Below are positions 56,401 through 64,000 of a stretch of DNA of 64,000 nucleotides, in pieces. The notes under the pieces are model-generated. The model saw only the letters and a list, made by a program, of their open reading frames with translations, was not told the DNA's origin and did no database searches. Origin of the DNA: Scytolyngbya sp. HA4215-MV1 (GTDB taxonomy: Bacteria; Cyanobacteriota; Cyanobacteriia; Leptolyngbyales; Leptolyngbyaceae). Each line of letters starts with the position of its first letter. Position 1 is the stretch's first letter. A program made the position numbers and the translations under genes. The stretch covers positions 62,001 through 126,000 of the forward strand of contig JAHHIA010000001.1 in assembly GCA_019359045.1 (NCBI GenBank). Reading direction: 5' to 3'.

Positions 56401-57365
56401 TGAGTGATTCTGCATCGACTACTCCCCAACTCGAGACTCACCCCTCAAAACCAACGATCGCGATACTGGGAGCAGGCGCTTGGGGATCGGCGTTAGCAAC
56501 GCTGGCAAAGGCAAATGGACACCCAGTTCGGGTCTGGTCGCGACAGGGAGAACTGACACTGGCAGAAGTCGTGGCTGAAGCCTCGATCGTCCTCTCCGCA
56601 ATTTCTATGAAAGGCGTGCGATCGGTCGTGGAACAGATGCAAGCCATCCCCTTACGCCCTGATGCAATTCTTGTCACCGCCACCAAAGGGTTAGACCCAG
56701 TCACCACCCACACCCCTTCCCACATTTGGCAAACCGCTTTTCCAACGCACCCGATCGCTGTTCTTTCAGGTCCCAACCTTTCTAAAGAAATCCAACTAGG
56801 ATTACCCGCCGCAACCGTTGTCGCCAGTACCAACGAGATCGCCGCAACTACTGTACAAACTGCCTTTTTCTCCAATCGCCTGCGAGTTTACACTAGCCCT
56901 GATCCGTTGGGAGTCGAACTGGGGGGCACACTCAAGAATGTGATTGCGATCGCCGTCGGTACGTGTGATGGTTTGCAACTTGGCACCAATGCCAAAGCTG
57001 CTCTAGTTACCCGTGGGCTAGCCGAAATCATTCGCATTGGTCAATATTGGGGAGCCAATCCCCAAACCTTTTACGGGTTGTCAGGATTAGGTGATCTACT
57101 CGCCACCTGCAACAGCCCGCTCAGCCGCAACTACCAGGTTGGCTACGGGTTAGCTCAGGGCAAAACCCTAGAGACGATTTTGACTCACCTCGAAGGAACC
57201 GCAGAGGGAGTTAATACCACTCCAGTGCTGATGCGTTTGGCACAAGCACAACAAATCCCTGTACCCATCTCTCATCAAGTCTCGCGCCTGCTCAACGGCG
57301 AAATTTCTCCCCAAGTAGCAGTCGATGCATTAATGCTGCGAGATAGCAAGACCGAAATTGGTTAA
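56400..57365 (+). CDS. gpsA: NAD(P)-dependent glycerol-3-phosphate dehydrogenase
   Basis: 321 residues from the ATG that overlaps the lipA stop by one base (a GTG one codon earlier is also open). GAGAWGSALATLAKANGH, ATKGLDP, SGPNLSKEI, LGGTLKNVIAIAVGTCDGL, FYGLSGLGDLLATC. Supplies glycerol-3-phosphate for lipids. Confidence 0.95.
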   Translation: MSDSASTTPQLETHPSKPTIAILGAGAWGSALATLAKANGHPVRVWSRQGELTLAEVVAEASIVLSAISMKGVRSVVEQMQAIPLRPDAILVTATKGLDPVTTHTPSHIWQTAFPTHPIAVLSGPNLSKEIQLGLPAATVVASTNEIAATTVQTAFFSNRLRVYTSPDPLGVELGGTLKNVIAIAVGTCDGLQLGTNAKAALVTRGLAEIIRIGQYWGANPQTFYGLSGLGDLLATCNSPLSRNYQVGYGLAQGKTLETILTHLEGTAEGVNTTPVLMRLAQAQQIPVPISHQVSRLLNGEISPQVAVDALMLRDSKTEIG

Positions 57366-57764
57366 TTGTGGCTTTTAAGGAAAAAATTTAAAGCCGCGTA
57401 ATTAAACCGGATGCTCATTCAAAGCCTTGATAAAGATCCTCAGAGACCTCTAAAAAATTCAGGAAACTGTCTTACAAGTGATGTAGGTTAATCTGTCACT
57501 TGATTTGGGTCACCACACTGAATTTGCCCCTGTCCCATACTTATTCTCAGATAGGGTTGCATCTTCTGTCGAACGCCAAAAGACTGACTATACGATCGCA
57601 GCTTGGGTGCCTACGAATGCGATCGGAGCTTCTGAAACAATGATGGGAGCCGATTACAAATAGTTACAGAGATTGGCAGACTGTTGCAAAGTCTCAAGTG
57701 GCGGGAACACTAACCATACATCAGACGACTAAGCCCATCTTACCTGGAGCAACTGAAACGCACT
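57366..57764. other. Upstream region of the sigma factor gene
   Basis: About 399 bases. No gene. GGCTTT...AAAGCC near 57369-57394 may be part of the gpsA terminator. Promoters not assignable. Confidence 0.45.
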
Positions 57765-59036
57765 ATGCCAGCAACATCTTTCTACGCTGACGCAGAATAT
57801 AACGATTCTCTTGCAGAGATGCCAAGTGGACAGATTCTTAGCCGGAGTTTTCAGTTGAACGGTGCTGATAGTCCTGAGCGTCCAATGGATGATTTGATGG
57901 AGATGGATCTGGAGTACGCCGACTCCACCAGCTTGCCCAGAGCCGCATCTCGTCGAAGTACCGACCTGGTTCGTTTGTATTTGCAAGAGATTGGGCGAGT
58001 ACGTCTCTTGGGACGGGACGAAGAAGTTTCAGAAGCACAAAGGGTTCAACGTTACATGCGCCTGCTCGATTGTCGCACTGAGGCAGCGCAAGAAGGGGGC
58101 GCCATTCAACGTTATGTCCATCTGATCGATGCCCACGATCGTCTAACAGCTCAGCTCGGTCATCGTCCTTCATTAGAGCGTTGGGCGGCCGAAGCAGGTG
58201 TCACAGTTGCCGATCTCAAACCGATCGTGACCGAAGGTAAAAAACATTGGGCAGAGTTAACCAGTTTGCCCGTGGAAGAACTGGAGGAAATCCAGACTGA
58301 GGGCAACCGCGCCAAAGAGCACATGATCAAGGCAAACCTGCGCCTGGTTGTTTCAGTTGCCAAGAAGTATCAAAACCGAGGTTTAGAACTGTTGGATTTG
58401 ATCCAGGAAGGGACTCTGGGACTGGAACGAGCAGTGGAAAAGTTCGATCCTACTAAAGGATATCGATTTAGTACCTATGCTTACTGGTGGATTCGTCAGG
58501 GCATTACCCGCGCGATTGCCACTCAGAGCCGCACCATTCGCTTGCCTGTCCACATTACCGAAAAGCTGAACAAAATTAAAAAAGCGCAGCGCAAAATTTC
58601 TCAGGAAAAGGGACGCACTGCCACGATCGAAGATATTGCAGCAGAATTGGACATGACCCCACCTCAAGTGCGGGAAGTGCTTCTGCGCGTCCCCCGCTCG
58701 GTCTCTCTGGAAACCAAGGTTGGTAAAGAGAAGGATACCGAATTGGGCGATCTACTAGAAACCGATGGAATTTCTCCTGAAGAAATTCTAATGCGGGAAG
58801 CCCTGCGTCGAGATCTGAAGCAACTGCTCTCAGACTTGACTAGTCGCGAACGGGATGTGATTCAAATGCGGTTTGGTTTGGGTGGAGATGGACACCCTTA
58901 CTCACTGGCAGAAATTGGTCGCGCTCTCGATCTATCCCGTGAACGAGTTCGCCAAATTGAGGCAAAAGCCTTACAAAAGCTTCGCCAACCCAAGCGTCGC
59001 AATCGCGTCCGGGACTACCTGGAAGCACTCAGCTAA
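57765..59036 (+). CDS. sigC: RNA polymerase sigma factor, group 2, SigC-like
   Basis: 423 residues. Region 1.2 LVRLYLQEIGRVRLL; region 2 ANLRLVVSVAKKYQNRGLELLDLIQEGTLGLERAVEKFDPTKGYRFSTYAYWWIRQGI (motif DLIQEGTLGL); region 3 with IRLPVHITEKLNKIKKAQRKIS; region 4 HPYSLAEIGRALDLSRERVRQIEAKALQKLRQP. The insertion between regions 1.2 and 2 (FYGH..ERWAAEAGVTVAD) is typical of cyanobacterial SigC rather than the primary SigA. Assignment to SigC is by resemblance. Confidence 0.65.
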   Translation: MPATSFYADAEYNDSLAEMPSGQILSRSFQLNGADSPERPMDDLMEMDLEYADSTSLPRAASRRSTDLVRLYLQEIGRVRLLGRDEEVSEAQRVQRYMRLLDCRTEAAQEGGAIQRYVHLIDAHDRLTAQLGHRPSLERWAAEAGVTVADLKPIVTEGKKHWAELTSLPVEELEEIQTEGNRAKEHMIKANLRLVVSVAKKYQNRGLELLDLIQEGTLGLERAVEKFDPTKGYRFSTYAYWWIRQGITRAIATQSRTIRLPVHITEKLNKIKKAQRKISQEKGRTATIEDIAAELDMTPPQVREVLLRVPRSVSLETKVGKEKDTELGDLLETDGISPEEILMREALRRDLKQLLSDLTSRERDVIQMRFGLGGDGHPYSLAEIGRALDLSRERVRQIEAKALQKLRQPKRRNRVRDYLEALS

Positions 59037-59059
59037 CTAGTCAAATCTCCAAATCCTTG

Positions 59060-59087
59060 GGGGTAAGAAACTCTTACCCCTTTTTTT
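59060..59087 (+). terminator. Rho-independent terminator downstream of the sigma factor
   Basis: Stem GGGGTAAGA / TCTTACCCC with three-base loop, then TTTTTTT, 24 bases after the sigma stop. Confidence 0.92.
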
Positions 59088-59095
59088 GTGCCTGG

Positions 59096-59809
59096 TTAAA
59101 AACGCTCTGTATCCGAATCACGAGAGAACAACCCCATCAACGGCCCTAAAATTGCACCAAAGATAAACCCACCTGCATGTGCCCAATAAGCAATGCCACC
59201 CCCTTCCATGCCAATGTTCATTCGGGTGTCAAGACTCGCAAACCCATAAAGTGCCTGCTGCACAAACCAAAAACCAAGAAAGAAGAAAGCAGGAAGACGA
59301 ACCGTCCAAAAGAAAAATCCCAGTGGGATTAAGGTCAGGATTTCAGCTTGAGGAAACCGTAGAATATAAGCCCCCATTACGCCTGCGATCGCACCACTGG
59401 CTCCCAAAGAAGGAACACTTGAGCCGGACGAAAAGAACCATTGCGTTAAAGCTGCTAATGCGCCACAGGCCAAATAAAAGAAAAGATATTTAACATGTCC
59501 CAGACGATCTTCAACATTATTGCCAAAAATCCAGAGGAACAGCATATTCCCAGCGACATGCAAAAAACCACCATGTAAGAATTGGGAACTAAACAGCGTT
59601 AGCCACTCTGGAAACGACGAACTAACGACGATCCCTGAAAAACTGGCAGTTAATTGTTTAGGAACCACTGCCCAAGTCGAGAAAAAACGTTCGAGTTGTT
59701 GAGGCGAAAGGCTTAGCTCGTATAAAAATACGAATATATTTGCAGCGATTAAGCCGTAAGTGATATAAGGGGTAATTTTAACTGGATTATTGTCGCGTAG
59801 AGGAACCAC
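59096..59809 (-). CDS. Rhomboid-family intramembrane serine protease
   Basis: 237 residues with about six hydrophobic segments. Catalytic Ser in LGASGAIAG (S138) and His in YWAHAGGF (H211); HVAGNMLFLWIFGN is the conserved first-loop motif. Cuts membrane-spanning helices. Confidence 0.92.
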   Translation of the reverse strand: MVPLRDNNPVKITPYITYGLIAANIFVFLYELSLSPQQLERFFSTWAVVPKQLTASFSGIVVSSSFPEWLTLFSSQFLHGGFLHVAGNMLFLWIFGNNVEDRLGHVKYLFFYLACGALAALTQWFFSSGSSVPSLGASGAIAGVMGAYILRFPQAEILTLIPLGFFFWTVRLPAFFFLGFWFVQQALYGFASLDTRMNIGMEGGGIAYWAHAGGFIFGAILGPLMGLFSRDSDTERF

Positions 59810-59910
59810 AAGTACTCTTCCTTATTTTTTGACAGTCGAAAGATAGCTTATTTCTACGACAAAATCTGACCATCTCCAGACAGATTTTGCCATTGCTAAC
59901 TGCCCGGTCT

Positions 59911-59962
59911 TAAAAAACTTGAGGACTGAGCCCAGGAATGTTGTCCTAGTTCTCAGCCCTCA
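59911..59962 (-). terminator. Terminator downstream of petJ
   Basis: TGAGGGCTGAG / CTCAGTCCTCA stem (one mismatch, arms 59920-59930 and 59952-59962) followed on the minus strand by AAGTTTTTTAAG. Located after the petJ stop at 60016. Confidence 0.7.
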
Positions 59963-60015
59963 TCACGCCTAGATTTAGAGAAAGGTGAGTTCAGTTGTGT
60001 CAGTGGTTGCAATGC

Positions 60016-60345
60016 CTACCAACCCTGAGCGGATTGCTCCAAAACATAAATTGCGATCGCCTCGATCTGATCATCATTTAAGCGCCCGCCAAAAGCTGGC
60101 ATCGCATTTTTGCCGTGTTTCACCTGGGTTACGATCGCTGCCAGAGAATTCATTCCATACTTCTCTAGTGCTTCCATCCTCAGTGTTTTATTTGCCAAAA
60201 TGACGTTGTTCCCACCTAGATGACAGGCTGTGCAATTGGCAGTAAACAGTTGCTTACCACTCAACGGTTCTGCTAAAGCTGGATAAATTAAACCAGTAGC
60301 AAAAAGGACGATCGCCAAAAACAATATGGAAAACAACCTTCTCAA
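60016..60345 (-). CDS. petJ: Cytochrome c6
   Basis: 109 residues with signal peptide. Heme CTACH (C38, C41, H42) and axial Met82 (NAMPAF). Carries electrons from cytochrome b6f to photosystem I in the thylakoid lumen, alternative to plastocyanin, which is encoded next door. Confidence 0.95.
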   Translation of the reverse strand: MRRLFSILFLAIVLFATGLIYPALAEPLSGKQLFTANCTACHLGGNNVILANKTLRMEALEKYGMNSLAAIVTQVKHGKNAMPAFGGRLNDDQIEAIAIYVLEQSAQGW

Positions 60346-60507
60346 CTGACCTCTCCTTCATTGAGGGCAAGGAAGAAATTAAAATCTTTCATCCAACCAC
60401 TCACTCATCAAAACTAGTAATTTGTCAACTTTTCATGAACGAATAGAGAAGCTTGTTGAGGTTACTTTCAAGGATTTCCAATTCCTCAAAACCTTAAAAG
60501 AAACAAC

Positions 60508-60927
60508 CTAACCACCAACAATAATTTTACCCATCATGCCTGCACTACGATGTGGAGCACAAAAATAGGTATATTCTCCAGGAGCAGCATCTGCTGGAAA
60601 AGTAGTACTCACTTTTTCACTCGGTCCCATCAATAATTGCTGGTGAGACAAAGATTTAGCAAAAGCCTTATCTTGCCCAGGAATAGCTTTGTCATCAAAA
60701 ACAACATTATGAGGGGGTACTTTGTTAATGACCCACTCCACTGTGTCACCTGGTTTGATCGCAAGCTTGGCAGGCTCGAACTGCAACATGCCATTATTTG
60801 CGCCCATTTTTACAGTGTAAGTTTCTGCCATTGCTGTAGGAACAGACACGGCAAAAGTGCTAACTAAGAGGGCAACGGCAACCATTGCCAGACCAACTTT
60901 CCGCAAAACTGAAGTGATAAGGCTCAT
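60508..60927 (-). CDS. petE: Plastocyanin
   Basis: 139 residues with signal peptide. Copper ligands H73 (PPHNVVF), C123, H126 and M131 (CAPHRSAGM). Blue-copper carrier between b6f and photosystem I. It is separated from petJ by 160 bases and is probably under copper control, not visible by sequence. Confidence 0.96.
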   Translation of the reverse strand: MSLITSVLRKVGLAMVAVALLVSTFAVSVPTAMAETYTVKMGANNGMLQFEPAKLAIKPGDTVEWVINKVPPHNVVFDDKAIPGQDKAFAKSLSHQQLLMGPSEKVSTTFPADAAPGEYTYFCAPHRSAGMMGKIIVGG

Positions 60928-61064
60928 ATTTCTTTACAAAACTTAGATTTGGTGTGCGTGTTCTCTACTGATTCTAGGCTAAATCTTTACCCATTAAGGC
61001 TCACTCAATAAGAATTGTTTCTCTGAAAACAATGCTCATTTACAAGAAACGAACGAACAGAACA

Positions 61065-61559
61065 TTAGAAGGAATCTGATCCCCATCCTGGTGCTTTTTC
61101 TGCTGCTCTAAGAATAAAAGCAGCTAGACTTTCAACTTGATCTTGAGATAACCAACGCTCAGAAATCTGACGACACCAAAAGGACGGTTCGCTACCGTCA
61201 TAAACCATGGGTTGCCGGAAATAGGCAACTAAATTCTTGATGTTGTCACGGGCAGGAGTTGCACCTTGAAGTTTTTTCAAAGCAAGTGAAATATTTGGAT
61301 CAGGGAGTGTTGCTCCACCTACATGACAGTTCAGGCAGTTTTCTTCAAACAGTCGCTTACCAGTTGAGAGTTCTTCGGGAGCGAATAGCCGGGTGTCACC
61401 TTGGTCACTAATTTTCAAGGGAATAGGTTCATTTACTTGTAAGTATCTCGTAACGTAGTTGTCTACAGCTGCATAAGCCGGAAACCCAGTTACAGATAGA
61501 CTCAACCAGACAAAAACTGTCAGAAGTAAACCGCGAACGCTAAAAGAAAAATGAAACAT
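61065..61559 (-). CDS. psbV2: Cytochrome c-550-like PsbV2
   Basis: 164 residues with signal peptide. Heme motif CLNCH (C75, C78, H79). At the place of the second axial His of PsbV, aligned through YDG, it has Cys (FWCRQI, C129), matching the His/Cys heme coordination known for PsbV2. Role unknown; adjacent to psbV. Confidence 0.88.
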   Translation of the reverse strand: MFHFSFSVRGLLLTVFVWLSLSVTGFPAYAAVDNYVTRYLQVNEPIPLKISDQGDTRLFAPEELSTGKRLFEENCLNCHVGGATLPDPNISLALKKLQGATPARDNIKNLVAYFRQPMVYDGSEPSFWCRQISERWLSQDQVESLAAFILRAAEKAPGWGSDSF

Positions 61560-61613
61560 CAGGTGACCAATCGAAAAATTGACTGCTGTAAGGTAACCAC
61601 TAATGAATAATCA

Positions 61614-61646
61614 GCAGAAATCTCAGTGATGAACTGAGATTTCTGC
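61614..61646 (-). terminator. Hairpin between psbV and psbV2
   Basis: Stem GCAGAAATCTCAGT / ACTGAGATTTCTGC (14 bp, loop of five). No T-run follows on the minus strand (TGATTATTC), so it is a weak terminator or an RNA-processing stem. Confidence 0.65.
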
Positions 61647-61677
61647 AAGATCTAATTAATGTACCCGTTCGATCAAG

Positions 61678-62178
61678 TTAGTAGTAAATCTTACCGCCAC
61701 CCCACTTATCGCCTACAACTTTAGGTTGCAGAAGAATGTGACCCGCGATCGCCACCAAGTCATCCTCAGTTAGATTTCGCATCACAGGGAAGGTATCTGC
61801 ACTTTGAGTGCTAGGGTGTCTTTCTACGATCGACTCGAATCCATCGTAAGTCGTTGGATTCTTGATGTAATCCAGCAGGGCATCAATGTTGTTACGGGGC
61901 GGCGTCGCCAATGCTAGGGCTTCAGGCTCAAGCCCCACATTTGGGTCAGTCTTGGTAACTCCACCGATATGGCACTGAGCACAGGCATATCTAAACAGGC
62001 GCTTACCCTCTTTAACCTGTTGCAAGCTCAGAACCGTCGTTTCACCCTTGTCATTCAATGGGACAGTGCGGGTCGCTTCGTCCAATTCAGCCGCTGTAGC
62101 ACTCCCTACTGCCATTTGAAAGACGAAGAAAACAGTGACCACAGCAAGCCAGATGTATTTCTTAAGCATGGTTCTCAC
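61678..62178 (-). CDS. psbV: Photosystem II cytochrome c-550
   Basis: 166 residues with signal peptide. Heme motif CAQCH (C66, C69, H70) and second axial His in IVERHPSTQ. Extrinsic lumenal subunit that stabilises the manganese cluster. Confidence 0.95.
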   Translation of the reverse strand: MRTMLKKYIWLAVVTVFFVFQMAVGSATAAELDEATRTVPLNDKGETTVLSLQQVKEGKRLFRYACAQCHIGGVTKTDPNVGLEPEALALATPPRNNIDALLDYIKNPTTYDGFESIVERHPSTQSADTFPVMRNLTEDDLVAIAGHILLQPKVVGDKWGGGKIYY

Positions 62179-62361
62179 TAAAACGATGTGGCTCAGTTAA
62201 ATATCGACATGGTTCAGGCTCAATCCTCAAGCGCACAACATGCAGGCTTAGAACCCTTACATCGTCGCCCGTTTACAGTTAGGATTGAGTTTTTCTATAT
62301 GAATATCATGCCACTGAGGGTGCGCTTTCCCACAAAGTTTCGTTGTGACTCTTTGATTCGG

Positions 62362-63309
62362 TTAAACCAACTCAGTTTTTGGGCCCCCTAAATGACGGGG
62401 GGGAGTGGGTGCCATTTCAGCAACATGAACTCCAAAACGGGATGATTGGGCGGCGGGTTGATGTAATCGAATCAGTTGAGCCAGCGTCTTTTTCAGCTGA
62501 GTCCGTGGAACGATCGCATCCACAAAACCGTGTTGCAACAAATATTCTGCTGATTGAAAACCTTCCGGCAATTTTTCGCGTAGCGTTTGCTCAACGACAC
62601 GACGACCCGCAAACCCAATCGTCGCTTTAGGCTCTGCTAAAATAATATCGCCTAACATGGCAAAACTTGCTGTAACTCCACCCGTCGTGGGATGCGTCAA
62701 GACAGGAATATATAACAAACGGGCTTCTTGATGTCGCGATAGCGCACCGGATATTTTAGCCATTTGCATAAGGCTTAGCATACCTTCTTGCATTCGTGCC
62801 CCACCAGAGGCACAAACAATAATTACAGGGAGGCGTTCACGGGTTCCTCGTTCAATCAACCGGGTCAATTTTTCACCGACCACTGATCCCATGCTACCGC
62901 CCATAAATCGAAAGTCCATCACTCCTAATGCAATCGGAAGACTCTCTAATTTGGCGATGCCAGTTTGAACTGCATCAATCAATCCAGTTTTTTCTTGCAT
63001 TTCTCGCAAGCGATCGCTGTAGGTTTTGCGATCCCGAAACTTTAAGGGATCCATAGATTTCAAGGCTTCATCGATTGGCGTCCAAGTGTTTGCATCAGCG
63101 AGCTGTCGAATTCGTTCATCGCTAAATACTCTCAAATGATGCCCGCAATCTAGGCAAACCATTTGATTAGCTCTGAGATCTTTTGTGTAAGTCAAAACGC
63201 TGCATGATTCACACTTAGTCCATAAACCATCGGCAATTTCACGTTCTTGCCGTTCCTTACCGATGGGACCTGTCTTCCGGCGATTTGCAAACCAATCAAA
63301 TAAAGACAT
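62362..63309 (-). CDS. accD: Acetyl-CoA carboxylase carboxyltransferase beta subunit
   Basis: 315 residues. Zinc-finger C33, C36, C52, C55 (CESC, CLDC), then [62 protein letters not shown] and [17 protein letters not shown]. Makes malonyl-CoA with AccA. Confidence 0.95.
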   Translation of the reverse strand: MSLFDWFANRRKTGPIGKERQEREIADGLWTKCESCSVLTYTKDLRANQMVCLDCGHHLRVFSDERIRQLADANTWTPIDEALKSMDPLKFRDRKTYSDRLREMQEKTGLIDAVQTGIAKLESLPIALGVMDFRFMGGSMGSVVGEKLTRLIERGTRERLPVIIVCASGGARMQEGMLSLMQMAKISGALSRHQEARLLYIPVLTHPTTGGVTASFAMLGDIILAEPKATIGFAGRRVVEQTLREKLPEGFQSAEYLLQHGFVDAIVPRTQLKKTLAQLIRLHQPAAQSSRFGVHVAEMAPTPPRHLGGPKTELV

Positions 63310-63860
63310 GAAACCTTTTACTTCCTTTAATACTTAGAGACCCGCAACTCACCCAGATTAAAACCTCAGTTACATCTCCAATATTCTTTCAAATGTTATT
63401 TCCTCAGCTTTTCTAAGCTAAATAACAACGCAAATAGATTCCAAGTCACAAATTAAGACTAATAAATCCCTTAAATGTATTGATGAAATCTAGGTGAAAC
63501 CGCAACTTCTGAAACATGATTTGTCAAGTTAAATTATTTTTTTAGATGAAACTACTCTAAAGGATTTGGAAAAACCCAAACATGAAATAGATGAGTTGGC
63601 AGAATGTACAACTTAGAAAAACTAATTTCTAAAGACAAAATAGAATTGAAAAAAGAGAGCATGAAGATTGTCACAATTTTCCTAAAGATTCCAAAAAAAC
63701 TACTTTTCTCAACGACTCTAGAAGACTATCTTAGTTTTTATAGCACTTTATCAATCGTTGTTTCTTTTATTCTGTTTGTCTAACCGGGCTGAAGTCAAAC
63801 CTATCATTTGTCGATATTATGTTCAGCTCAACTTCAAACAAGCAGACTTTACACAAGCAG
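63310..63860. other. AT-rich non-coding stretch upstream of accD
   Basis: About 550 bases, very AT-rich around 63430-63780, without a credible gene. Upstream promoter of accD likely lies here. Confidence 0.5.
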
Positions 63861-63900
63861 GACATTCATCCAAGCATCTTTGTAGATTGGGATGAATGTC
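63861..63900. repeat. 11-bp inverted repeat with 18-base loop
   Basis: GACATTCATCC (63861-63871) and GGATGAATGTC (63890-63900). It overlaps the end of the 29-codon ORF on the minus strand; could be a terminator or attenuator. Confidence 0.75.
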
Positions 63901-63955
63901 CAACCCATGTCAGGATAACAGCAAGAGTAATATTAAGAGCGGCATTTCTGCGCAT
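63866..63955 (-). CDS. Possible 29-residue small protein or leader peptide
   Basis: ATG at 63955 preceded five bases upstream by AGGAGGT (63961-63967), an unusually good ribosome site. Encodes MRRNAALNITLAVILTWVGH and ends after KMLG. It has a hydrophobic stretch and overlaps a hairpin at the 3' end. Too short to identify; could be a membrane micropeptide or a leader. Upstream context is beyond the window. Confidence 0.3.
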   Translation of the reverse strand: MRRNAALNITLAVILTWVGHSSQSTKMLG

Positions 63956-64000
63956 TGTCAACCTCCTAGTCAGCTTTTGAGCCTCTTGAAATCTATCCCA

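Overview
The window is cyanobacterial chromosome. It carries photosynthetic electron-transfer genes (petE, petJ, psbV and a psbV2 paralogue), a cyanobacterial group 2 sigma factor, DUF2555 and DUF928 family proteins, Uma2 nucleases, and very many copies of the HIP1 octamer GCGATCGC. The gene set fits a filamentous or Leptolyngbya/Oscillatoria-like lineage, but the exact taxon is inference.

Layout. 1-1.5 kb: insertion-sequence debris (a frameshifted IS630-type transposase that appears inserted in a degraded IS4-type transposase) and a Uma2 remnant. 1.6-28.8 kb: one long minus-strand cluster encoding a contractile injection system (eCIS / phage-tail-like particle). In transcription order it holds a DUF4255 tail-terminator-like protein, a carboxypeptidase-regulatory-like protein, sheath, tube, second sheath, second tube, a DUF5908-type small protein, a LysM tube-end protein, separate gp27-like and gp5-like spike proteins, an unknown helical protein, gp25, baseplate J, a beta-propeller/tail-protein-I fusion, two paralogous proteins (one with beta-propeller and collagen-like repeats), a small protein, a probable tape-measure protein, and two large DUF4157 proteins that look like cargo. 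No AAA+ ATPase or PAAR tip is visible in the cluster. 29-30.9 kb: an unknown protein and a LuxR-type regulator. 31-36.7 kb: a Tat-exported caspase-like protease, a frameshifted TPR-CHAT protease, and a papain-fold toxin with a probable immunity protein. 36.7-41 kb: Uma2, a secreted protein, DUF928, cupin, a MITE-like element and hairpins.

41-64 kb is mostly housekeeping: coaBC, a LuxR regulator, cysteine synthase with a thioredoxin-like ferredoxin, dnaA, an RsbU/RsbW-type partner-switching pair, hsp20, cytosine deaminase, trmFO, an FMN reductase, DUF72, lipA-gpsA, sigC-like, rhomboid, petJ-petE-psbV2-psbV and accD.

The main system of interest is the injection-system locus together with its neighbours. 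The particle is coupled to two DUF4157 proteins with a shared N-terminal leader, one of which carries a PD-(D/E)XK-like nuclease motif and an OmpA domain. Caspase, CHAT and toxin-immunity genes lie within 8 kb upstream, suggesting an island devoted to injection, lysis or programmed cell death. Functions are inferred from sequence motifs and family knowledge only; no searches were run.
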